A DNA stretch of 37,427 nt from a virus. The position numbers and the translations under genes are program-made. Shown here piece after piece: positions 11,628 to 20,300 of the stretch (its first letter is position 1; each line of letters begins with the position of its first letter). The notes under the pieces are model-generated. The model had not been told where the DNA came from. It did not search any database and saw only the letters and a program-made list of their open reading frames with translations. The stretch spans positions 1-37,427 of the IMG/VR virus record IMGVR_UViG_3300030389_002958. One strand, written 5' to 3'.

Positions 11628-12023
11628 TTATTTTCTAGATATAGTGCTCGAGCCAAAATAAAACCCAATTATGCAATAAAGAGAATCATATACGCTTTGG
11701 TGTACGAGCAAACCTGATAAAGTTTCGTATACTGTTTTCTTCCAAAAGAACATTCCTTTCTCTACTGGAATAGTAATACCAACTTCTGTAAAACTTATAA
11801 TGAATGGTGCTATAACAACTGCAAATAATATAGTTGCTACTATACCTCTTCTAACCCAAACACCACCTCTTACTGATGCTTTGTCATGAGATATATCAGA
11901 TGCTTCTTGTTTTGATAATAACATCTTTGTTTGTTCCTGTTGTGCTGATACAAGGTTACCTATTAGTTTAAATATAAAACCTGATAAACCTCCTCCTAAT
12001 AAACTTAATACTGATGCGTCCAT
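11628..12023 (-). CDS. Holin-like membrane protein (GTA-type 3TM)
   Basis: A 131-aa protein with hydrophobic stretches at about 5-24 (VLSLLGGGLSGFIFKLIGNL), 59-78 (GIVATILFAVVIAPFIISF) and 108-126 (HQSVYDSLYCIIGFYFGSS). A charged loop RGGVWVRR precedes the second span. The layout and the SLLGGGLSG start resemble the three-span holins of gene transfer agents, which perforate the inner membrane to time lysis. It lies in the small-gene cluster at the end of the late arm, where lysis genes are expected. No endolysin was recognised beside it. Confidence 0.6.
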   Translation of the reverse strand: MDASVLSLLGGGLSGFIFKLIGNLVSAQQEQTKMLLSKQEASDISHDKASVRGGVWVRRGIVATILFAVVIAPFIISFTEVGITIPVEKGMFFWKKTVYETLSGLLVHQSVYDSLYCIIGFYFGSSTISRK

Positions 12024-12038
12024 AATTACCTTTCTTAT

Positions 12039-12431
12039 TTATAATCTTGCATGTGATTTTGGCTCAACAGTTGAATTAGCAAATCTTACTGTTGAAAATA
12101 ATATACCATTTAGAATTTGGTCACTTACTGTACCATCTATATCCATTGATGAAAAATATTTATCATGTGATGTTCTTACTTTAAATATAATATCTCTTTG
12201 TGCAGGTACTGCAAATGAAGCATACTTATTTCCACTTGTTCCATCAACAAGAAAAACAAAACGATTTTGTTCTATACTATCAGAAGAAACCATACTAGTT
12301 GCTCTTACAAATAAACTACTAATCTGAAGATTAAGAGCCACATTAAAATTACCTCTATTATTATAGCTATTAAAACTTCTTTGTAATCTACCTAATGAAT
12401 CGTTAGTAAAACCATTTAATAGTTCAATCAT
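12039..12431 (-). CDS. Small beta-rich virion-type protein
   Basis: A 130-aa protein rich in short strands. The segment ASFAVPAQRDIIFKVRTS followed by KYFSS aligns with ASLAIPANCGIIIKKEAD followed by MFTSS in the next gene upstream, so the two are paralogues. It overlaps that gene by ATGA. Small tandem beta proteins downstream of internal virion genes are often tail-fibre or capsid decorations; this is a position-based guess. Confidence 0.65.
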   Translation of the reverse strand: MIELLNGFTNDSLGRLQRSFNSYNNRGNFNVALNLQISSLFVRATSMVSSDSIEQNRFVFLVDGTSGNKYASFAVPAQRDIIFKVRTSHDKYFSSMDIDGTVSDQILNGILFSTVRFANSTVEPKSHARL

Positions 12432-12721
12432 GTTCCATACCTTATTGGTGTTAAACTTATATTACTATTTGCCCCACCACCTTGAACACCTGAAGATGTA
12501 AACATAAATTGGTCAGCTTCCTTTTTAATAATTATTCCACAATTTGCAGGTATTGCTAAGCTTGCAGTTCTTGTTGTATTATCACTAGTATCTAATAAAT
12601 GTATAAAACCTGCATCTTGGTTTTTTCTGTTACAACAATAAACGATTGGTGAATCACTTACAGTTGTTTTATTTCCTATTAAATCTGCACCTACTGCTAA
12701 TCCTGATGGGTCAATAATCAT
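12428..12721 (-). CDS. Small beta-rich virion-type protein, paralogue
   Basis: A 97-aa protein beginning MIIDPSGLAVGADLIGN. It shares the A-x-A-(V/I)-P-A, II-x-K and (Y/M)F(T/S)S positions with its neighbour at 12039. Ser/Thr/Gly/Asn-rich with alternating hydrophobics, consistent with a beta sandwich. No known family recognised. ATGA overlap with the downstream gene indicates co-translation and probable joint assembly. Confidence 0.65.
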   Translation of the reverse strand: MIIDPSGLAVGADLIGNKTTVSDSPIVYCCNRKNQDAGFIHLLDTSDNTTRTASLAIPANCGIIIKKEADQFMFTSSGVQGGGANSNISLTPIRYGT

Positions 12722-12730
12722 ACTATGCTC

Positions 12731-13051
12731 CTATTTTGTCAAAAATCTTACTACTTCTATTTTACATTTTACGTTAGCTTGTGTTCCTCTAATTAATAAT
12801 TTTGCATCACATAAAGTAAATTCTTCATATATACCTACTGCAGTTCCTGTACCTCTTGGATACAAAGTTATACTAGGTATACCCTCACCATCTGAGTCGT
12901 TAACTACATTTAAAGGTACTGTTGAATCACTTGCTATAATAATATATCTTGTATTTGAAGGAACATTAATAGCACTCGATGGAGTTGTACCTGTTAAACT
13001 TCCTGTATGAAGTAATTCCATTTTATTTAATCTTGCTATTCCGTTTGGCAT
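12731..13051 (-). CDS. Small beta-rich virion-type protein
   Basis: A 106-aa protein with a Ser/Thr-rich, strand-alternating sequence (YIIIASDSTVPLNVVNDSDGEG, ITLYPRGTGTAVGIYEEFTL, split) and a likely beta-sandwich fold. It is the first of three such small proteins in a row and may be a distant relative of the two downstream. It lies nine bases upstream of the next start. Structural role inferred from composition and context. Confidence 0.62.
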   Translation of the reverse strand: MPNGIARLNKMELLHTGSLTGTTPSSAINVPSNTRYIIIASDSTVPLNVVNDSDGEGIPSITLYPRGTGTAVGIYEEFTLCDAKLLIRGTQANVKCKIEVVRFLTK

Positions 13052-13052
13052 A

Positions 13053-13295
13053 TTACACCCTATACTTTCTAGTTAATTCTGCTATCTTCTTTGGTTGTTT
13101 TACAAATTGTTTTCCTTTTGCATCACCTTTTGCTTTTGCTCTATTAGTAGATGCTATTTGTGATTTACTTAAAGCTTTCCATGCACTATCAGGTAAGTAT
13201 CTTTTCTTTCCTTTACTAGGACTTCCATCAGAGGTTCTCCATTTCTGTTGTCCCCATTTACGTAACATAGTTTGTGGTTTTCTTAACGCTGACAT
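13053..13295 (-). CDS. Small basic protein (DUF5872-like character)
   Basis: An 80-aa, strongly basic protein. KWGQQKWRTSDG, KKRYLPDSAWKAL, and KGKQFVKQPKKIAELTRKYR are typical of small basic phage proteins that share W/Q-K-W, YLP and a lysine-rich tail with each other and with some large DNA virus proteins. Probably nucleic-acid binding. Its ATG overlaps the upstream stop (TAATG). Exact family naming is uncertain. Confidence 0.68.
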   Translation of the reverse strand: MSALRKPQTMLRKWGQQKWRTSDGSPSKGKKRYLPDSAWKALSKSQIASTNRAKAKGDAKGKQFVKQPKKIAELTRKYRV

Positions 13296-13426
13296 TATGC
13301 CTCACTTAGTAAAGTTTTCTTCTTACCTTTACGTAATTTTTTAAAATCAGCACCTGTAATTTTATCTCTTGGTTCTGATATTCTTGCTAGTTTTTTTTGT
13401 TTATCTGTATATTTATTAAATGGCAT
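13295..13426 (-). CDS. 43-aa basic protein
   Basis: Reads MPFNKYTDKQKKLARISEPR then DKITGADFKKLRKGKKK and a short tail, with stop and start of both neighbours overlapping as TAATG. The EPRDKITGADFK-x-LRK motif is familiar from short phage proteins in this position, always beside a QWSARKAQM-type protein. Function unknown; the charge suggests DNA or RNA binding. Confidence 0.68.
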   Translation of the reverse strand: MPFNKYTDKQKKLARISEPRDKITGADFKKLRKGKKKTLLSEA

Positions 13427-13593
13427 TATTTATACCCTCCCCCTTTAGCTTTGTACATTCTAGCTAACATCTGTGCTTTACGAGCAGACCATTGTCCTGC
13501 ATTACCACCTTTGCTACCTGCTTTAATTCTATTAAATAAAGTTTTTCTCATTGTAGGTTTAGTATAATTACCTGCTTCATTTACTCTACTCAT
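13426..13593 (-). CDS. 55-aa basic protein with GGxxGQWSARKAQM motif
   Basis: ATG 13593 follows GGAGG by six bases. The product starts MSRVNEAGNYTKPTMRKTLF and contains GSKGGNAGQWSARKAQMLARM, ending in KAKGGGYK. This is the DUF5872-type signature of many marine phages and some algal viruses. Role unknown; possibly a virion nucleic-acid-binding protein. The start lies within the last codons of the upstream gene, and its stop overlaps the next start. Confidence 0.75.
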   Translation of the reverse strand: MSRVNEAGNYTKPTMRKTLFNRIKAGSKGGNAGQWSARKAQMLARMYKAKGGGYK

Positions 13594-13870
13594 TCAATTC
13601 CTCCAGTTTTTTTTCAATAAAAGTTATTCTCATATTTTGTTCTACATCTAATGGTAGTATTCCATCAGACTCCCACTCATCAATCCATTGCTCGTTAGCT
13701 TTTATATCATCAAGCATTCTAACTTGCTCATGTTCAAGTAACATAATACGTTCATCAACATGAAAATAACCAATAACTGCAATAGCAACACCACCTATAA
13801 TAGATAAAAGATTACGCAATGGTATCGTAATATCTGTTCCCTCACCTATTTTAAAATCTGTATCAGGCAT
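13586..13870 (-). CDS. Membrane-anchored coiled-coil protein
   Basis: A 94-aa protein: about 17 polar residues, a hydrophobic span at 20-37 (LLSIIGGVAIAVIGYFHV), and an acidic heptad-like helix to the C-terminus (LLEHEQVRMLDDIKANEQW, FIEKKLEEL). One span followed by a coiled coil is the layout of inner-membrane spanins or of holin-associated proteins. It lies between two holin candidates. Spanin function is possible, but no partner lipoprotein was found. Confidence 0.6.
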   Translation of the reverse strand: MPDTDFKIGEGTDITIPLRNLLSIIGGVAIAVIGYFHVDERIMLLEHEQVRMLDDIKANEQWIDEWESDGILPLDVEQNMRITFIEKKLEELNE

Positions 13871-14153
13871 AATTTCTACATTTCCATTTTCTTAATGCTA
13901 ATAATTTTCTAGTTGGTCTACCTTTACTATCTTTCAAAGCACCTTTCATACCACTCATTCTTGCACAAAATGATTTACGTCTTTTAGCATCTCTTGTGCC
14001 TCTTCTTACTTTACCTGTAACAGGACGTTGTAAATTACCACCAGTAGCTTTATTATATTTATCTCTACCTTTTTGAGATAATCCACCTGTAGGGTTCTTA
14101 TCTGCTTTGACCATATTAACTACAGTTCTTTTTCTCTTTGGTCTATTACTCAT
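13863..14153 (-). CDS. DUF6321-like basic protein
   Basis: A 96-aa basic protein. The features are NPTGGLSQKGRDKYNKATGGNL, split, then RRKSFCARMSGMKG, a DSKGRPTRKLLALRKWKC core and a short tail. SFCARMSGMKG and RKALALRKWxC are signatures of the DUF6321 family seen in phages and large algal viruses. Function unknown; a DNA-binding structural role is likely from its charge. Start overlaps the upstream holin-like gene by ATGA. Confidence 0.75.
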   Translation of the reverse strand: MSNRPKRKRTVVNMVKADKNPTGGLSQKGRDKYNKATGGNLQRPVTGKVRRGTRDAKRRKSFCARMSGMKGALKDSKGRPTRKLLALRKWKCRNYA

Positions 14154-14302
14154 TCTTTTAACTTTTTATTAATGCTTACTACTAAGTATATTATAGTTAA
14201 TATTGCTACTAATGCTGATAGCACTGCATTTACTGTAGATAGTGTTATACTACTTATAAATCCAAGTACTCCTACTGTTGTTTTTTCTATTATCTCATTC
14301 AC
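14150..14302 (-). CDS. 50-aa two-span membrane protein (holin candidate)
   Basis: GTG 14302, with a purine-rich GAGAGA six to eleven bases upstream. The 50-aa product has a helix at 9-26 (TVGVLGFISSITLSTVNA) and one at 27-43 (VLSALVAILTIIYLVVS), then the basic end INKKLKE. Two spans with a charged tail is the layout of class II holins. Its stop overlaps the next ATG by ATGA, and it is the first gene after the strong promoter at 14329-14357. Confidence 0.6.
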   Translation of the reverse strand: MNEIIEKTTVGVLGFISSITLSTVNAVLSALVAILTIIYLVVSINKKLKE

Positions 14303-14328
14303 TGTGTCTCTCGAATTATGGTTAATAT

Positions 14329-14357
14329 TTAATAAAACTCTTAAATGGTCATGTCAA
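14329..14357 (-). promoter_or_regulatory. Sigma-70 promoter for the terminal late cluster
   Basis: On the minus strand TTGACA (14357-14352) is followed at exactly 17 bp by TATTAA (14334-14329). The predicted start is about 20 bases upstream of GTG 14302. It lies within and just past the 3' end of the giant gene, giving the holin-like and small-protein genes independent expression. Confidence 0.75.
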
Positions 14358-14365
14358 GATTATTC

Positions 14366-17300
14366 TTAAAATAAGTTACCTGATGACCCTCCTCCTCGTC
14401 TGTTACTTTGATAAACGCTAGAACCTATTCCAAAGAACTCAGGAATTGCTAACATAGCACCCTCTGTAAGAGTAAGTTCATTCATATAAGCATCTCTAAC
14501 TGTTTGTAATATAATTGGTGTTAATGCATCACCAACTGCTTGTGGTACTGAAATATCTTCTCCTGTAACCCAATCCTCACCATATAATAATTCATGAGTA
14601 ATACCAAAAGGAGGAGATAATTTATATTTAAAAAATGTTGCTACGTTTTGAAAGTTACGATTAACAGAGTCATCATCAACGCCATATTTAATTGCTCTTG
14701 CTATAACTCTCATTGGTTGTTGAACACCACCCCAAATATCCCATCGCATATCATCTATTCTAATTTTACCCCAATCTGCTTCTTCAGGGTCTTCTTCTAC
14801 TTCTGCACCTGCTAATGATGCTAATGCTAATATTACTGCACCTGTACCTAAGAACGCTAACCAAGTTGTCATTAAGTCTTGTCTTAACTCAGGATACTTT
14901 TTATATTTATATATTGACGATGGTGCTACTTGTATTCTAGATGCAGTAAATCTTGGTGAAAATAATACTGTAGATAATATATCAGTTGCTCTTCCTAAAC
15001 TTCCTAAGTCACCTCTACCTGTTGCAATATTAATAAAGTTCATAAATGACTCTTGTGCTTCTACACTTAGTACTCCTGTACGTTGATGTCTTTCTAAGAA
15101 ATCTACTGCTACACCAACTCTTAATAAGTTAATATATCCAACATAATGTCTTTCTGACATTTGTCTTATTTCTCTAAATACAGGTATTCTATCACCTAAG
15201 TTAGAAGAGAAAGCTTCTTCACCTTGTCTTACTCCACCACCTACTTCAGGTAAGAATAATCCTAGTGCTTCTAAATCATATTTTCTTGCTTGCTCTCTTA
15301 CAAACAAATCTATTTCTTCAGCAGTTGTACCACTAAAGAATGACATAAACGATTTATTCCATTTATCTCTAAACGCAGGATTTTTTGCTAATAATACTGG
15401 TAAATATCTAGGTGTTAATATTAGTCCTTGTCTAAGTATTGCTGACATATCTGCCATTGTTAATGCTAAACGAGGAAAACCAATAGCATCAGCAATTTGA
15501 TATTTATATAATTGATATTCTTTTCCTGCTATTTTAATTGGCTTACCGACTTTATTTTTTTCACTACGTTGAGTTATTTTTCTTAATCTTGTATTTATCT
15601 TTTCTTTTAATGCATTACGTTTTTTAGTTAGTTCTAATATTTTTAATGTCTTAGGTCTAGATTTCTTAGGTTTAAGTAATGTACTATAATCTTCTTCGTC
15701 AATAATTCTTTGTAACTCTTTTATTTCAGCTTGTAATCTAAGCATTTGTTTTAGTTCATCTAGTTCTGCTAATGCTTCTTCTACAAGTTCTTGTCTTTCA
15801 CCTTGAGGTATATTCTTTTTACTAAATGTAGCAGTTGTATTTTTTAACTTTTGTATCTTTTGTCGTATAATATCTAAGTCTTGGTCAGTGACAATATTAG
15901 TGACAGACAGTGACAATGTTTCTAATGTTTCTTGTAGTTTATCTAACTCTGCTATAAATTGATTTACTGTTTTTATACTAGTTGTTTTCTTACTAAGATT
16001 AAATAATTCTTTTGCAAGTTTAGAAACACCAGTCTCTGCATTTGCAGATATTTTAATTAGTGATAATACTGCAATATACTGTTTCTTTAAATCAAATGCA
16101 GGTAATGTATTATTAGCAATAGCAGTTAATATTTGTTGTCTAGTATAATCTTCTCCTAATACATCTTGTATACCTTTTACAATATCATCAATAGAAACTT
16201 GTATTCCGTCTTCAACACCATTCAATATAATTCTTTCAGCAAGTCTTGCTATAAATACATCTTCTCTACCCTCATAGTTTGCTAAATCTAAAAACCCTGT
16301 TTTAAATCTATCATCAGCAATCTTTTGTTCTTTACCACCAAATACACTAAATATTTTTGCACTTACTTTACCAATTTTACTTGATATATCTTCCCAACCT
16401 TGTGCTATTTTTTCTCTAAACTTCTCACCTTTTTTACCTGTTTGAGTAGCTTGGTTATATATATCTTTTACATATTCATCAACTTGGTCTTCTACAGTTG
16501 TATCTACTGCATCATTAACATCATCTATTTCATCTTCTACTTCTTGTATATTTCTAAATGTATCATTAATAAAATCAATATCTTCTTGTGTTATAGAGCC
16601 ACCTAATGCTGACATAGCTTTTCTTACTATTTCTTCAAAGTTTGATGCTCCTGACAACCATCTTCTTGTTATCAATGTTGTACCACTTATACTTCCTATA
16701 ACAATCATAGCAGAAGCCAAATCATCTATTCTTTGAGATACATTATCTAACTGTGCTTGTGTAGCTTCGAGTTCATCATTATCTGTAGAACGTTTTTGTT
16801 CTAGGTCTTTACGTAATTGTTTTTGTGTTTGCCTTAAAGCACCCATAACTGCACCTATACCTGCTTGTATGGTTGCATTAATTCTAGCTTCATCAGGATT
16901 AGATAATATAATGACTGCTTCTTTAAGCATGTTTTTAGCCAGTATATCAATTCTAAATACACCATCTGCATCTCGACCAAATAAATCTATAGCATTTTGT
17001 AATAGTTGATTTACAGAAGTGCCACCATTAGTAAAGTCTTCAGGATTTAAACCAAAGTCAGCCATACCACCGAATGTAAAATCTATATCATCTATTTCAC
17101 TATCAGGAGTTCTTTGTTCTCTTCCATCATCAAATATAATTTGTTTTGTTTCTTCAGGAAATAATTCTAATTGTTTTGTAGGATTTTCAGCAAGGTCAAT
17201 AGGAACTGTAACTACAGGTCGTAGCCGTTCAGAGTCAGAAGATTTTCTGTAGTTAAGTCGTCCCCGAACATTTCCATCAATGTCTCTTGACTCTCCACGA

Positions 17301-20300
17301 CCCTCTCTATTTGCTCTAAGGTCAACGTTAACCCATTCATATTCGCTACCGATTCCACGTCTGCTGATAAGATAATCTTCTCTTCGTTGGTCAAACCATT
17401 CATCTACTTTACCTCTGTTATTTAAGTCATCTATTATACTTTGTTTTGTATCATCAGGAAACAATAATCTTATTTTTTCCCATGTTATAGATTGTAATTC
17501 TCTTGCTTTTAATCCAAGTTCTTTTGCTAAATCTCTATATATATCTGCCATATAAGCATATACAATCTGACTTCTTTCATCTGCATTTTCCTTAAATGCA
17601 AAACGAGATTTAAATAATTGTTTTACTGCAAAACTATTTGCTGAATGTGGTGTTAACAACCCTGCACTAAAAGCATGTGTATCTATAGTTACATCAGAAG
17701 AATTAGTAGGGTCAAATATATTATTATAAAAACTTCTTACTTTATGTCCTACACCTAAACTATTGGAAATATTTTCCATGCTACCATCAAATAAAACAGA
17801 TACACCATCATATATTTCAGCAAAACTTCCCCACCCATGATTAGCGTTTTCTCCATTATTTTTTGTTTGTTCTCTTAGTGCAACACCCTCAGGAGAAACT
17901 ACATCAAATTCTAAACCATGACGTTCTGTAGATATAATTCTAACTAATGCACCAACTAAAATTTCTTTTCTTTCTCTTTCTTGTTTAGTGTTTTCAGGTA
18001 ACCTCATTAATTCATTAATACTTTTACCTTGTAATCTTGGAAGCATTTGTCTTCTTTTTCTTTCTTCAGATTTTGTATCTACATTAAGAAATTTTTCTAT
18101 ACCAAATTTAAAATCTTCTTCATTAAATATTGTGCCACTGTCATTTAAAATAACATCAATTATATTTGCACCTTGTTGTATATTTTGAAACCAGTCTTTT
18201 TGTGGTGATTGTGTTGCTAAAACTGCTGATACTTGTGCTAAACTAAAACCACTTTGTTCTGCTAAAGTTTTTGCTATAGCATTAGCACCATCATACCATA
18301 GTTTAGAACGTTTTCTAATTCGTTCAGGAACGCTATCATATAAATATTTTAAATTACCTTTTATAATTTCCGTCATAATTTCTAAGCGTTCATCAATATC
18401 TATATTTTTATTAAGTAATTTTTCTACTTCAGGTATATCATATAAATCAGGATTATCTTCATATCTTTGTAATCTTGCTCTTAATAAAGGTAATTCTTTT
18501 TTATCTCTATCTAGATTTTTTTTAATTTTTTCTGCTTTAGCAGGATTAGTTTCATTTTTTAATTTAGTTTCATTTTTTGAAATTCTATCTCCAATCAACT
18601 CTATTTCTCTTCTATCTAAATAGACTTGACCTATATAAGTTGGTAAACCATAAACTAATATTTCTATTAAACTTTCTTTAGCTTCAACATTTACTTCTAA
18701 TTGTGTATTTATATTTTCTATTGTTTCTTTTGCTTTTTGTTTTCTTTTTGTTCCCTCTTTTGCAGTTTCAAATATTTTTTTATTTTTTTCTAACCTTGCT
18801 TTAATTTTTGCATCAGGTTTTGCTCTTCTATTTAAACCAACATCAGATTTTCCTATTATTGTTTTATCTTCTGCTGATACATAACTAACGGCAGTATTTA
18901 CTCTTTGTTCTTTACCATCTTCTATTCCATAATTATCTATATAAGGTATTTCAGGTTCTGTTGGTGCTTGTAAAACTTTAGCATCAGGATTGTTTTGCAT
19001 TTCTGCATGTAAATTAGGATAAAACTTTTTAAGTATACCTTGTGCTACTTTTGTTAAAGTATTAAAAGTTAATCCATTTTGTATAATTAGTTCATCTAAA
19101 TATGGTAAATCAGCATAACCTTGATTGTCGTATAAAACTTGTTTTTGTGTTTGTGATAAACGATTTACTATTTTCATTTTACCACCAATTACCCAATTAC
19201 CAGTAGCATTTGGATTAGTTTTAAAATAGTAAAAACCATTTTTAGGTAGCTTATCTCTTAAATCTCTTGTTTTACTAGCATTAGCTTCTTCTTGATAATT
19301 AACATCAGCAGATATTTCTACTTCTGCCCATACAGTATTAGGTTTTCTATAATCAATACTACCATAACGTTCTGTTTTACCACCTATTTGAGTAGCAGTT
19401 ACTTCATCTGTTGCATGCCAACCTGCTCGCATTGCAAGATTTTTTATTTCACCACCTTTTACTTTACCTGTCTTTTTATCTATTTCACCTACTTTTGCTT
19501 CTACCCATTCATTTTCAGGTACTGCTTCTTTTGAATAAACATATAATGGATATAATTTATTATCTTCACCTATTCTAAATAACTTATAAGCTTTGATTGA
19601 TTTTTTAGGTGCTTTAGTTTTTTTAGGTGCTACTTGTTTACCCTCTGTTTCATATATCTTTCTTTGCTCTTTACCATATTCTTTATTATTAGAGTCTCTT
19701 TCATTAGGCACAATAAACATTATGTCTTTTTCATTTAATACTTTACCAGTAGCAAATCCTCTACTTACTGTATCTAAAAACGATAATACTTCTTGTTCTT
19801 CATTTTCTTTTATATTTACACCAACCAAAGATAACAAGTCTCTTACCATTCTGTATATTAATGGTCTAACAGTTGGTAATCCATTTTTATAAGACGATGA
19901 TAATATACCTGCAAGTTCTGCAATAGCTTCTTCTATTTGGTCTTCATTAGATAAATCAGAATATAAATTTTTAAAATTATTTATTTGTCTAACTAATTCT
20001 TCATTACCTGATTTTTGTACAACATCAAATATTTGTTGTAATTTTTTTTGTGTATTTTCTGTGTTAAATTGTGATGCTAATAATGCATGGAATGTTTCAT
20101 GTCCTACAGTTCTTTGATTAGCTAATTCTAAATTAACATGTACAACACCTTGTTTATAAAAGCCTGCACCAGTACTTCCTGTAGCTTTGGTAAATGCTTG
20201 CGTTGTATTGTATGTAACAAACTTAACGTTAGGTGCTATTCTTGATAATGATTTTCTTGCTCTAGCAATTTGACTATTTACTGCATTTTCTCTAACTTGT

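Noticed and set aside
17019-17403. Short frames on both strands inside the giant gene
   Set aside because: Shadows of the long minus-strand coding frame, without start signals.
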